The position numbers were made by a program, and so were the translations under genes. Positions 10,440-20,500 of a stretch of DNA of 64,000 bases are shown in pieces. A model generated the notes under the pieces. It had not been told where the DNA came from, did not search any database, and was given only the letters and a program-made list of their open reading frames with translations. This DNA is from Paguma larvata (taxonomy: Eukaryota; Chordata; Mammalia; Carnivora; Viverridae). Each line of letters starts with the position of its first letter. The first letter of the stretch is position 1. The stretch is taken from contig CM057837.1 in assembly GCA_030068075.1 (NCBI GenBank), forward strand, positions 24,415,089-24,479,088, read 5' to 3'.

Positions 10440-10815
10440 TCCTTTCCTCTTTGTTACTGAGGTATAACTGACATACGGCGTCGTGTGAGTTTCAGGTGTA
10501 CCACGTGATTCGGTGTTTGTACGTATCGGGAGCTGACGGCCACAATCAGTTGCCATCCATCGCCGCCGTTGGTTGCTCTCTCAGCCACTTCCGAAGACAC
10601 AGCACACTATTATTAACCACAGTCGCCATGCGCCCTGCTGTCTGTGACCTCCCCATGACTTCTTTATTCTGCAGCCGGAAGTTTGTACCCTCAGATGCCC
10701 TTCGTCCATTTTGCCCACTCCTCACCCCCTCCCTCTGGCAACCGCCCATCTCTTCTCTGTATCTCTGAGCTTGGCTTTTGTCGTTATCGTTGGTGGTGTT
10801 TTTAGGCTCATTTCT
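10440..10815 (-). mobile_element. Old L1 3' UTR fragment
   Basis: TTACTGAGGTATAACTGACA, GAGTTTCAGGTGTACCACG, TATTATTAACCACAGTCGCC, CCCATGACTTCTTTATTCTG and CTCTGTATCTCTGAGCTTGG follow in order the antisense of an ancient mammalian L1 (L1M-type) 3' region. Several CpGs are mutated or gained. It is a dead fragment with no coding part. Confidence 0.85.
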
Positions 10816-11009
10816 TGGTGATATTTAAAACCTAAGCAAGAGAGACACATAGACCCTTCCTATTCCACGGGTTCTGAAGGGAGTCAGGCCTGGGACCGCG
10901 TGTTCTTCTAGGACTGGGCGTCTTCTCTGGGAGGGCCCTGCTGGCCTCTCTCTCTCTCTCTTCTCTCTCTCTGGTCCTTGTCAGATCCACTCCAGGTACT
11001 GGAAGAAGA

Positions 11010-11180
11010 AAAGGCATCAGAGCCAGATGACCTGAGTTTAAACTACATCTGGCGATTTGGTAAAATAATGTCTGAGTGGCCTTGGCTAGTTGGTCGTGTG
11101 CACTGAGCCCTTCTTTCTGTCCCCGGGGGTTGTGTGAAGAGTGCGTGAGACAGTGAGCCCGCAGTGACTCTTATACTGTC
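11010..11180 (+). mobile_element. Degraded MIR
   Basis: CATCAGAGCCAGATGACCTG followed by AGTTTAAACTACATCTGGC and GGCCTTGGCTAGTTGG matches the sense MIR order, though the core CTCAGTTTCC block is strongly altered. Confidence 0.5.
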
Positions 11181-12465
11181 GGCTGCACTGGAGGCTAGCC
11201 CCTCCTGCTCTTCTGCAAGGCTGAGAACGGGGTATTTTGGATTTTTCAAAAGAGGCATCAGTGCCGCGTGGTTGGCCAGATATCATTTCATCTTAGTGGA
11301 TCAGAACGTTCTCCAGCGCCTTACAGCCCGTTGCTTGGGCAGGGGGTGTGGGTGGTGGGAAATGGAGTCACCTCTGACAGTGGCTTCTGGCTAGCAGAAC
11401 GCAGACTGCTCGAGAGCAGAGCATTTGCTGTGTCTTTGGGAGATATTCACCCACACGTGTAAGACAAGGGTTACACTTCAGAGTCTGGGCTGTGGGCTCC
11501 CTCTCCGGCCCGGTTCAGGGTGACCAGGGCAGGGCTGGGGCTGTGAGCCGAGGTTTACTCTGACTCTCTGAGGGTAATACCATTCTATTTTACCCTTTAT
11601 CTTAAACCATAAAGTTTTTGTGTGTTTTTTGGTTTTTTTTTTTTCCGATTGCTTTCCTCTCCTGGCCCTTATATATGGAGTTAGGTTTTGCTTGTCCGTG
11701 GCCTCTGGCCCGAGTCGGGGGCAGGGGCGGGAGCTGTGTTTGAGTGGGAGCAGCAGGCCAGGGCTTTCCGTCCCTTTCTCTTCCGCCACCGCCTTTGTAC
11801 CGGACTGTGTTCTCTTTTGTCCAGTAGACTTGAAACTGTCGACCGTAGTGTTTCTTTTCTCTGTAATCCCCATCAAACACTGCTTCGGGGCTCATTCCGT
11901 GTGAATCCCTGGATGAGGTCTCAGGATTGGTCCATTCCAATGGATGTTGGACCAGGCAGGTCCCAGAGATTTCTGTGCCTTGGTGTAGAGGCTAGAGGGG
12001 GAATTCCATAGATGTTAGGTACATGACCCTTCACGGAGCCTCTTGAGGCAGGACTGAGAAGAGGTGGACTCAGGCTGGCTCAGCGAGTCTGTGGTCTGTG
12101 CCGCTGCCCAGGGTCCCGTGCTTAGAAAATGCTAGCCCTTGGTTTCATTCTTTACTTGCATCATCTTGAAATTCTTGAAAACGTTTGATTAAGGAGCCCC
12201 GCATTTTCATTTTGCACTGGCGTGTGCACACGTTACAGCCTGTCCTGCGGAGATTTGTATTTGGTGGCTTCTAGCATTTAGGCGAATAGAATGGGGGGGG
12301 GGGAATGGGGACACATGTGTGAAGTAGAGTGAGTTTCTTTATAACCTGGGAGCTGAGTGCCTAGCTCATGGCAGAGGCCCCTGGAGGGTTCCTGTGGGCT
12401 TGGGGGACTAGCCACTGAGGTCTCCTGCCCAGGGAAGCTGATTCTGGGTGAAGCCAAGGGAACCC
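11180..12465. other. Unique non-coding stretch
   Basis: Contains a T-run at 11618-11645 and a G-run at 12293-12302, but no recognised repeat family or exon. Several overlapping open frames of 100-130 codons at 11.5-12.0 kb have no recognisable protein features. Confidence 0.5.
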
Positions 12466-12469
12466 ACAT

Positions 12470-12700
12470 TTGTTAGGTGCCACCATGCACCAAACACTGT
12501 GCTGGCAATAAAAAGATGAGTAGGACCAAGGAGCCTATAGCCCAGTGGGGTGTGTAGGACCCCTCAAAAGAGGAGTAAAGTACAATGTGGTGAGTACAGG
12601 GGTAGTGGGAGAGTTCTAACCCTCACTGGGCCGGGGGGGGGGGTGCGGTGCAAGAGTGAAGTTAGGGAAGACTTCTTGAAGGCAGTGGTGCCGGAACCCA
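12470..12700 (-). mobile_element. L2 LINE fragment
   Basis: TTGTTAGGTGCCACCATGCA, CCAAACACTGTGCTGGCAAT, then GAGCCTATAGCCCAGTGGGG and GGGAAGACTTCTTGAAGGCA correspond to the antisense L2 3' end. The following CAN SINE was inserted at its distal edge. Confidence 0.7.
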
Positions 12701-12703
12701 GTC

Positions 12704-12930
12704 TTTTTTTTTTAATTTTTTTCAATATTTATTTATTTTTGAGGGAGAGAAAGAGAGACAGAGTGCAAGCGGGGGAGGAGAAGAGAGAGAGGGAGACACA
12801 GAATCCAAAGCAGGCTCCAGACTCTGAGCTGTCAGCACAGAGCCGGATGTGGGGCTGGAACTCACCAGCTGTGAGAACGTGACCTGAGCCGAAGTCAGAC
12901 GGTTAACCGACTGAGCCCCCCAGGCATCCT
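12704..12930 (-). mobile_element. Feliform CAN SINE
   Basis: Antisense copy with tail complement TTTATTTATTTTTGAGGGAG, GAGA-rich segment, GAGCTGTCAGCACAGAGCC and head GAGCCCCCCAGGCATCC. The head GGCGCC has decayed to GGCATCC. Target-site duplication not clear. Confidence 0.93.
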
Positions 12931-13189
12931 GGTGCCAGAACCAGGGGTAAGTCAGCCTGCAAACGGTGGGAACGTGTGTGCGCGTTGCGCGCGGGTGCGC
13001 GTGCACCGGGAAAATACTCTGAGCAAACATAACCGCCTCCCGAACAAAAGCACAGAGGTGAGAGAACGTGGTGTGTGAGGAGCTCTGTAAGCACCTTGTA
13101 GCTGCCCTTCTAGAAGGTGTGGAGTAGCAAGGGACGCAGCTGGAAGGACTGATCCCGGGGACCCTCATAGCTTTATTTTGATGACTGGG

Positions 13190-13335
13190 TCGTCACCCTG
13201 CGGCTGGTGGGGGATCACTGACACCGCGCAGCAAAGGAAACAGATTCTCAATGCGGTGAGCTACCTGCTCAAGGTTGCATGGTTAATTAATTAGCAGCAG
13301 AACAGGCCTGCAAATCCAACACTGGCCGACTCCCA
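13190..13335 (-). mobile_element. Degraded MIR
   Basis: AAGGAAACAGATTCTCAATG, GAGCTACCTGCTCAAGGTTG, ATTAGCAGCAGAACAGGCCT and CAAATCCAACACTGGCCGAC match the antisense MIR layout. It directly abuts the palindromic repeat that follows. Confidence 0.65.
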
Positions 13336-13338
13336 ACT

Positions 13339-13541
13339 GGGGTTGCCAGACTGAGCAAAGCAAAAAATATAGGATGTCCCGCTAAATTTGAATGTCAGAC
13401 AAACCACAGATAAGTTTTAAAGTGTAAGTATGCCCCGTGTGCCATGTGGGATATCCTTATCCTTAAAATTAGCTGATGCTTTACGAAATGCCACTTTAAG
13501 CAGGGCATCCCGTATTTTTATTTGCTGCATCCGGCAACCCC
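13339..13541. mobile_element. Old palindromic (hairpin) repeat
   Basis: The two halves are inverted copies: GGGGTTGCCAGACTGAGCAA at the left end mirrors TTGCTGCATCCGGCAACCCC at the right end. The match continues through AAAATATAGGATGTCCC against GGGCATCCCGTATTTTT and on toward the centre near 13440. I recognise the pattern as a mammal-wide palindromic repeat, probably a non-autonomous DNA element, but cannot give the family name with confidence. Confidence 0.7.
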
Positions 13542-13544
13542 TCT

Positions 13545-14725
13545 CCCAAACCCCTGTTCTTTCTCCTCCTCCAGGGTGGCCCACCACTGACTCCTCTACC
13601 CAAGGAAGGTCCCACGAAAAAGGTGGGGGATAATACAAAAACGTGGGAGGAGGGGAAAGAAATGTCCAGAATTTAAAGAGCCGCCATTTCAACAGATCCT
13701 TAAAAATAAAAGTCCCGTCTGGCCTTCTCCGTCACTGAGCTGGGATTTAAAGTAACCAGCGCCACGCTTCAGCGCCCCATTATCCTGAATGCCAAGCGGG
13801 GGCTTCTCCAATTTCATGCACAGATGGGGAGACCGAGAAGCGGGTTCTTTGACAACCCGGATTATTTTGTCGTTTTTAATCTATTCTGTTTCAGGAGCTT
13901 AAAAGTCTTTAAAGAGAATGGCAGGGGCAAGGAGGGATGTCACTGATGGTTTTAAGCATTTTCCACTGTGTGAAAGTTGACGAGGAATTCCAAATTTGGA
14001 AGACCGTAGTTTCTAGGGTACCAGCCTCTTTAAATACTCTTCAAAGAAAGTGCCAACAAGAAGGAGAATGAGGAAAAGGTTTGTTGGTTTTTTTTTTTTT
14101 TGATGTCTCCCTTATTATATTTTTGCCTTCTTAAGATCCTAACATGCCTGTGTCAGAGGCAAGCAGCTTTTTTACTATCATCTTGAAACAGAATCACGAG
14201 ACATTTACTCTAGAAAAATGTAGACTATTTTTCTTCTTCTCTAAGTAGAAATAGCACATTATGGTTAGCATATGTGTCTCCCCCTTTCATATGCTCTTTT
14301 CGATTACGCGTCCTGTCTCTCTGGGTCTTTGTAGTTGAAAAGGTGAGGCTCCCCTTATAAAGGCTGGAGTCCCGCAGACATGTCTCGGGCGGCGTCACCC
14401 CGAGGAGTGTGTCTGCCTGCCCTGCCTGGCTCTATAATTGTCAGGGCTGTGCGCTGTGGGCCGGTGTCTAGAGCGTCCCCATCTCCAGGCTGCGTCCCCT
14501 CCGTCCACCCTGCCGCAGTGCCTGATGCTTTTCCCCCATGTTCGGAGGCGTCTTTTACGACGGCACGAGAGCCATGACTCTTGGATTGCTGTCTCTCATT
14601 AGGTCGACTCGAGTGACCCTCTTCGCTGCCCTCAGGACTCCTTTCCTTTCCTGGCAACCAGGGGTGCTGGTACCCACCTCTCTGATTGTTGGGAGCATTG
14701 AAGGCCGTACGCACGTAGAGCTCGT
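13545..14725. other. Unique non-coding stretch
   Basis: Includes an AT-rich part (13.86-14.34 kb) with a T-run at 14089-14101, then a GC-richer part up to 14.72 kb. A 150-codon minus-strand frame at 14355-14807 has no recognisable domain and runs into an antisense MLT1, so it is not considered a gene. Confidence 0.5.
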
Positions 14726-14727
14726 GC

Positions 14728-15085
14728 TGGTTCTCTAGGGCCGCTGTCACAACTAGCTGCCAGCTCAGGGACTTCAAACAACCAGAGTTTCTTCTCTCGC
14801 AGATCATGAGGCTGGAAGTTTGAAATCAAGGCGTCAGCAGGCGCAGGCTTCCTGTATCTGTGCTGCCGAAGCCAGCACCGACCCAGGCTTCCTGGGGGCT
14901 CTGCGCTGAGGCAGCATCGCTCCCATCTCTCTCCCCTTGTCACATGGCCTTCTCTCTTTGTCTCTTTGGGTTGGAGCCCACCCAAATCCCGGACAACCTC
15001 CTCTCCATCGTGACCTTATTCACATCAGCAAAGACCCCGTTTCCAAATCAGGTCCCGTGCCGAGGTGGCCTCGAGTTTCTGGAGG
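14728..15085 (-). mobile_element. MLT1-type LTR fragment (ERVL-MaLR)
   Basis: TTCTCTAGGGCCGCTGTCAC, TTTCTTCTCTCGCAGATCAT, TGGAAGTTTGAAATCAAGGC, TCACATGGCCTTCTCTCTTT and AAAGACCCCGTTTCCAAATC occur in the order of an antisense MLT1 LTR. It is an old non-coding LTR relic. The part with GACATATTTGGGGG expected at the far end is missing. Confidence 0.75.
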
Positions 15086-15284
15086 AAGCTCTTCATCTCC
15101 CTGCTCGGCTTACGGCGCGGCGCTGGGCTTTCGGAGAGTGGAAGTTCCCTGTCCTAACCTCCGCCATGCGGGCACACGCTCACTCCGCCAGGATTTTATG
15201 TAACTTTCTCAATCCCTTCTGAAAGAATAGGCTATTTACATAAGGCCTCAGAGAAGTCTTGGAGTCACTGGCCAGGTGGTTCCT

Positions 15285-15400
15285 GCCAGTTGGTCTGTGC
15301 CAGATGCTGGGAGCCGGGGGCTAGGTGACAGCAGTCCCAGCCCTCCAGGAGCCCACGGTCTAGAGGAGGCGAGTGACACATGAATAAGTAATGACAACCG
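15285..15400 (-). mobile_element. L2 3'-end fragment
   Basis: GGTCTGTGCCAGATGCTGGG, CAGCAGTCCCAGCCCTCCAG and GAGCCCACGGTCTAGAGGAG match the antisense of the L2 3' end. Confidence 0.75.
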
Positions 15401-16025
15401 TATTGACCAGGCTGCTGCGGCTCCCGGGCCCCGCCCCGCCGCCTCGCTCCGGGGCTGGCGAGTTACTCACGGGTTAGTTTCAATCACCGCGGCATCTAAA
15501 TCCTCGTCCCCTTTTGGCCTTTATCGTTGTTGGAAGCATCTCAGCTGGCTTACTGCGATTTCATTTTTTTTTCCCCTGGTGATGAATTTCTACACCTCTT
15601 TTCAAAAGACAAAACAAACTGTTTGTTTAACCTCCCTAGGAATAAGTGGGCCAGGGGTGGCGTGGGAAGGGAAACATACTTCTTATTCTCGTGGGTGGCG
15701 CTTCTTGGGTATTTCCAAAGAGATTCCTGACTGACTCACCTTATTTCATTTTTTCCCGTCGGGAGGTGGATGTAGACATATACACGTTTCCCCCACCCCC
15801 ACGCCAAGCTCTCTCATTCTGCAGTGTGGCCGACAGGTAGTTTCGTGTTGCTTCCTTCTGGATTTTTTTGGAGTTCAGTTCATGGGGCACCGTGAGCATT
15901 CAAATGTCATTTGTTGAGTGACAGATGACCGTTAAGTTGGTTGAATGGGGTCGGGCGCTATGTTAGAAATTTAGGTCTGTTTGGCAAGGCTTGGAAGAAC
16001 CATTCTTTTGGGCGATTCCTGAGGT
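15400..16025. other. Unique non-coding stretch
   Basis: Begins with a short CpG-containing part (CCCCGCCCCGCCGCCTCGCT at 15430-15449), then AT-richer unique sequence. A GC box is present but no CpG island extends from it. Confidence 0.45.
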
Positions 16026-16027
16026 AA

Positions 16028-16332
16028 TGGCGCTCCAAACCAGCGAGTACATTGGAATCACGTGGGTGGAAGGCGCCTGCTGGCCATGGGAGCGCTCTTC
16101 CCTCCCCGACGGATATTCTGAGGCCTTATGACTAAGAGGAGGGTCCAGCCATGGTATATTCTAGAAGCTCCCAGCCTCTGAACATGTCACGAGGCTTGAA
16201 ATTCTGATGCCCAGGGGGGACCCCAGATCCACCAAATCGGAATCTCTGGTGTGAGAGCCAGCTGTTACCTGTTGGGTTTCCAAGCTCCCCAGGTGAAGCC
16301 AATGCGAAGCCGAGGCGGAGGACCACTGCCCG
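16028..16332. mobile_element. hAT-Charlie non-autonomous DNA transposon, MER20/MER3-like
   Basis: ACATTGGAATCACGTGGGTG, ATTCTGATGCCCAGGGGGGA, CCACCAAATCGGAATCTCTG, AGCTCCCCAGGTGAAGCCAA and GGAGGACCACTGCCCG follow the pattern of the short hAT elements with GGTTCTCAA...GAGAACCACTG ends. The left terminus is worn. Extra sequence of about 100 bp in the left half may be an insertion. Confidence 0.6.
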
Positions 16333-16334
16333 TG

Positions 16335-17050
16335 CTCAGACCGGAGCCAGCGGGCAGGTTAAGCCCAGACGGTGGGCTCCGTCCGTCCCCGGACTCACGG
16401 CAGGTCTGCGGTGAGAGATTATAGCCCTAACACATTTCCTGGTGTCCCTGCCACCGCCGCCTGGCCGAGGTCACACCCTGGGGACCGTGGTCTTTCCCCA
16501 GGTGAGTCGCTATTTCTCCTTTTCTCACTCGCCACTTCGCGTCTTCCTCCCTCACCAACTCAGGGTTTCTTCTGAGCCTTGGCTGGCTCCCTGCTGCTGT
16601 CCGGCGTCGGGATCCAGGGGAAGTGCGGGCTGGATTTGCCGAGGAAGAGAGGCCTGCTCCCACAGCACTCCCGGCTGTCCGTTCTCTCCCTCTGGACTTC
16701 ACGCTGGGTGTCGGTATGATGAGCCGAATTCCTCTTACGTCTGCCCCCCCTCCCCAGAGGAGGCTGGTGGAGGCCGAGCTATGTCCCCAGGGCCCAGTGG
16801 GGACAGCTCTTAGCGCGGCTTAGAGCTCCAGTCCAGTCGGGTGTCCGGTGGCAGGTGTGGGGTGCCGATGGCGATTGGGGGTAAGTGGTGGAGGGTGGGG
16901 GGGTGCTCTGGGCTGCAGGGGCCACACACCTGGAACTTCAGGAGCCCAAGGTCCACTGATGTTTAGCAGGTTTTAAGGCTGGTGTACAGCAATGCGATCT
17001 GGGAAAGAGACTGGGTCAGGAGTCTAGCAGGACTTGCTTGCCATAGGAAG
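16335..17050. other. Unique GC-rich non-coding stretch
   Basis: GC-rich with many short pyrimidine or purine blocks (GGAGGGTGGGGGGG at 16889-16902). No repeat family recognised. Open frames of up to 123 codons overlap on both strands without recognisable features. Confidence 0.45.
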
Positions 17051-17053
17051 GAG

Positions 17054-17111
17054 TCCTCCCTCCCCCTCTCTCTCTGTCCCTCCCTCCCTCCCTCTCTCTC
17101 TCTCTGTCCCT

Positions 17112-17148
<37 letters not shown>

Positions 17149-17235
17149 CCTCCCTCCCTCCCTCTCTCTCTCTCTCTGTCCATCCCTCCCTCCCTCTCTC
17201 CATCCCTCCCTCCCTCTCTCTCTCCGTCCCTCCCT

Positions 17236-17276
<41 letters not shown>

Positions 17277-17814
17277 CCTCCCTCCCTCCCTCTCTCTCTC
17301 TCTCTGTCCATCCCTCCCTCCCTCTCTCCATCCCTCCCTCCCTCTCTCTCTCCGTCCCTCCCTCCCTCCCCTCTCTCTCTCTCTCTCTCTCTCTCTGTCC
17401 ATCCCTCCCTCCCTCTCTCCATCCCTCCCTCCCTCCCTCTCTCTCTCTCTGTCCCTCCCTCTCTCTCTCTGTCCCTCCCTCCCTCTCTCTCTGTCCCTCC
17501 CTCCCTCCCTCTCTCTGTCCCTCCCTCCATCCCTCTCTCCCCCCCTCTCTCCCCCCTCCCTCTCTCTCTGTCCTCCCTCCCTCCCCCTCCCCCCTTCTCC
17601 CCCCCTTCTCCCCCCCTTCTCCCCCCCTTCTCCCCCCCTTCTCCCCTCCTTCTCCCCTCCTTCTCCCCCTCCTTCTCCCCCTCCTTCTCCCCTTCCCTCT
17701 CCCCCTCCCTCCCTCCCTCTCTCTCACCCTCCCCCTTCGTCTCCCCCCACCATCTCCCTCCCCCCCACCGTCTCGCGCGCGCTCTCTCTCTCTCTCTCAT
17801 CTTTCTCCTCCCCA
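17054..17814 (+). repeat. 760-bp polypyrimidine tract with higher-order tandem structure
   Basis: The plus strand is almost all C and T, built from TCCC, CTCT and CCTCCCTC blocks with sparse single G or A interruptions. The landmark GTCCCTCCCTCCCTCCCTC recurs at 17146 and 17274, and GTCCATCCCTCCCTCCC at 17178 and 17306. This gives a period of about 128 bp, with a third, shorter unit starting at 17397. Frames of up to 294 codons on both strands are Ser/Leu/Pro or Arg/Glu/Gly repeats and are artefacts. Confidence 0.95.
17578..17700 (-). repeat. G-run array inside the polypurine strand
   Basis: The plus strand has about ten copies of a TTCTCCCCCCC-like 9-11-bp unit. Its complement therefore has regularly spaced runs of four to seven G separated by AGAA-type spacers, meeting the quadruplex rule many times over. 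The plus strand could form an i-motif. This block differs from the 128-bp units upstream. Confidence 0.85.
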
Positions 17815-18760
17815 GAGCAGGTAATTTGCCATCCAGTTCTGTGGCCCGGGAGCCACTTAATTTAATGGATACGATCCCGTAGTCATCATGGAGGCTTCTG
17901 GGATCCACCCCACTCAGCCTGTGGGACCAAAGCCGTAGATGTCAAAAGCTGCCCTCCAGCGGGACCGAAGGCCGCCTTTGTTAAGTGCCAGGCTTATCTG
18001 CGAGCGCTGTACCACCTTAAGGCAACACGCCCACTCCTGACTGTTTTTCTTGGGCCGGGTAAGCCTGAGCCCTGAAACCCTGGGGGGAGTCATCTGTTCC
18101 GAAGGTGGGTTCTCTTTGAGGCGGGGGGGGGGGAGGGACACCGGCGGGGCAAGCCAAGGGGGTGAGCTGTTCCCCCAGAGGGCCAGGCGAGGACATTGGG
18201 GTGTCTCCGGCTCCCAGGCCACGGTGCGGTTTTCTAGCCTGTGGGGACCTCCGTGTCCTCAAGCTGCCGCGGCCAGCATGCGGCAGTCCGTGCCCACTGG
18301 GGCAGGGGGTCCGGCTTTACCGTAGGGGAGCGCGTTCATCCTGAGCAAGCAGGGAGGAGAGCTTTCCAGAAATCAGGCCCGTATTCCCTGCCTGTAGGAG
18401 GCCTGGGGTTTGAGGGAGATGGCTTTAAAGAGCACGTCGTCTTTACCATAAGAGGAGACTGGACTCTCTGCTTTTCTAAACCGTTGCCCCCGTGAGCCAG
18501 CGAGGGAACAGAAGGATTACAAACAACGAACACATGGACTTAGTCCCTCCGCAGACACCCACGGGGGCTGCCGGGTGCCCCGGGCTGTGTCTGCTGCCGC
18601 CGATGTCCAGGGAGAGGGAACCACAGGGTCTCTCTCCTCTCGGATAGCGGTTCTCACCTTTTCCATCCGAGGGCACAAAATTTTTGTTTGAGGGTTGTAT
18701 CTATCAATATTTGCCACATTAGAAATAAAAACGGAGAAATGTTTGACGAGTATTTTGGAA
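17815..18760. other. Unique GC-rich stretch, scattered CpG
   Basis: No repeat recognised. A run of 12 G begins at 18122, followed by GACACCGGCGGGGC. Overlapping open frames of 80-100 codons on both strands show no recognisable features. Confidence 0.45.
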
Positions 18761-18761
18761 G

Positions 18762-18957
18762 TTTTTAAAGTTTATTTATTTATTTTGAGAGATCAAGACA
18801 GTGGAGGGGGGCAGGGAAGAGAGAGAATATCCCAGGCAGGCTCTGCACTGTCAGCCCAGAGCCCAGTGCGGGGCTCGAACTCATGAAACCGTGAGATCAG
18901 GACCTGAGCTGAAACTGAAAGTTGGATGCTTAACTGACTGAGCCATCCAGGTGCCCC
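18762..18957 (-). mobile_element. Feliform CAN SINE
   Basis: Antisense copy with TTTATTTATTTATTTTGAGA, GCACTGTCAGCCCAGAGCCC, GTGAGATCAGGACCTGAGCT and head GAGCCATCCAGGTGCCCC. It is followed 12 bp later by a second antisense SINE. Confidence 0.93.
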
Positions 18958-18969
18958 TGACCATGACTT

Positions 18970-19182
18970 AAAAAAAAATTTTTTTTTAACATGTATTCAT
19001 TTTTGAGAGACAGCACACAAGCGGGTGAGGGGCAGAGAGAGAGGAAGGCACAGAATCCAAAGCAGGCTCCAGGCTCCGAGCTGTCAGCACAGAGCCCTAG
19101 GCCGGGCTCGAACCCATGAACCACAAGATCATGATCTGAGCCAAAGTTGGATGTTTAACTGACTGAGCCACCCAGGCGCCCC
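18970..19182 (-). mobile_element. Feliform CAN SINE, tandem neighbour
   Basis: Antisense copy from its T/A-rich tail through GAGCTGTCAGCACAGAGCCC and AAGATCATGATCTGAGCC to head GAGCCACCCAGGCGCCCC. CTGACCATGACTT before it and CTGACACTTATTT after it may be a worn target-site duplication. Confidence 0.94.
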
Positions 19183-19217
19183 TGACACTTATTTTTAAAA
19201 TTCATTTTAAAAAGCCC

Positions 19218-19301
19218 CATATGGGAATCTACATCCAAACCAAGAGCACACTGTATACACTGTATGTTAGCCAGCTTGACAATAAATTATATTAAAAAAA
19301 A
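19218..19301 (+). mobile_element. Very short carnivore L1 3' end
   Basis: ACACTGTATGTTAGCCAGCT followed by TGACAATAAATTATATT and an A-run is the typical terminal sequence of carnivore L1 elements. AAAAAGCCC at 19209-19217 is repeated at 19302-19310, a likely 9-bp target-site duplication, so the insertion is only about 84 bp, extreme 5' truncation. No coding part. Confidence 0.8.
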
Positions 19302-19715
19302 AAAAAGCCCGTACATGTTAACATAAACCTTTTAAGGAGAAAATTACATTGGTTTTATTCTAAACAGGTTTATTAACTTTCTCTTCATTCTGTCGCGTCC
19401 TGCGAACTCTCTCAGGCAGGTGTGGGGGTCACCTCGTTTATGTCCTGTTTCTCATGGGTCACTGTTCTTCACTGTCTAATGCCCAGTGTCATGGGGACCG
19501 CCGCCCCAGATATTTTGCCTGGACCTTTTGTTGTTTGGGATGAGCCCGTACATCCAGGGCCCGTTCCTCTCCCTCGATTGGAATATCTGTCGAGTTTTAG
19601 GAAAATGTCCACGCTTCCATCCCAGACACGGGGTTCTGATTCACTAGCAGGTTTGAGGGGAGCCGGCGAGCGCTCCAGTTTCTGAGTTTAGCAAACAAAC
19701 ATGTGTAACAGTGTC

Positions 19716-19824
19716 GGGGCGCCCGGGGAGCTCAGGCCGGAGGGCACGCGACTCTTGGTCTCGGGGTTGTGCATGCCAGCGCCACACTGGGTGCAGAGGG
19801 TACTTAAAAATCTCTAAAGAAAAG
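19716..19824 (+). mobile_element. Older SINEC-type SINE
   Basis: GGGGCGCCCGGGGAGCTCAG, CGCGACTCTTGGTCTCGGGG and CTGGGTGCAGAGGGTACTTA then AAAATCTCTAAAGAAAAGG match the shorter carnivore SINEC layout that lacks the CT-rich segment. Diverged, with many CpGs kept in the head. Confidence 0.75.
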
Positions 19825-20029
19825 GCGTGCAGCCACCAACGGGCCCTGGTGGTTTTTCTGCGGCGCGCCCCGCCCCCAGCCGAGAACTCGGCCCCAGCAT
19901 GATAGTCAGTTACTTAGTCTCCATTTCCCAAGCGGCGTGCACGGTGCGAGCTCGTTACGGGTTTTGTGTGATTTCATTTTTGTAACGAACCACCTGGTCA
20001 AGGGATTCTTATCAGCACATCACAGGAGA

Positions 20030-20500
20030 GGAAACGGACACCGAGACTAAGGCGGGCGGAGGGGGGGACCCTAGTCTTCCGTCACCTCGGGCAGTTTTCT
20101 AACCCCGCTGAAGCGCGCTCCCCATCATCGCCCATCCGCAAAGCGCACGCTCGGATATTGGACCGAGCAGGCAGCCGCTTCCGGGATCATTTTCATTCAT
20201 TACGATGATTTACGGGGCTTTCCTAACGCGGCCCTTACGCAATGGCTTTGCCACCGAGAGATCTCTTTTCCTTTCTTGGTTATTCTCAGCTTATTGTTCT
20301 TTCGGTCCTTTTAAAGCAAAATTAAAAGAACAAACATGAAACACAAACAACAGTTACAACGTGTGTAAAAAAAATAAAATACAGAACGACCGTGACCCCG
20401 CTCGCCGGCTTAAAGAGTCGAGTGCCTTTTAACGGACACTTCAAGCGAGACCGAGGCGCTGTGACTCCGCGGCGGACCTCGATCTCTGGTTGTTCTCATC
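20030..20500. other. CpG-rich unique segment
   Basis: I count roughly 38 CpG in about 470 bp although GC is only moderate. Runs such as AAGCGCGCTCCCCATCATCG and CTCCGCGGCGGACCTCGATC are spread over the whole segment. There is no TATA box, GC-box cluster or exon-like frame. A nearby G-rich string GGCGGGCGGAGGGGGGG lies at 20051-20067. It could be an unmethylated regulatory patch or DNA that has lost few CpGs by chance. Confidence 0.4.

Noticed and set aside
10432..10815. 90-codon frame resembling a conserved protein
   Set aside because: The nucleotide sequence matches an antisense ancient L1 3' UTR.
14355..14807. 150-codon minus-strand frame
   Set aside because: It runs partly through an antisense MLT1 LTR and has no recognisable domain.
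16963..17908. Frames of 250-294 codons on both strands across the pyrimidine tract
   Set aside because: They translate CT or GA simple repeats (Ser/Leu/Pro or Arg/Glu/Gly runs) in several overlapping registers on both strands, the signature of low-complexity DNA, not coding sequence.
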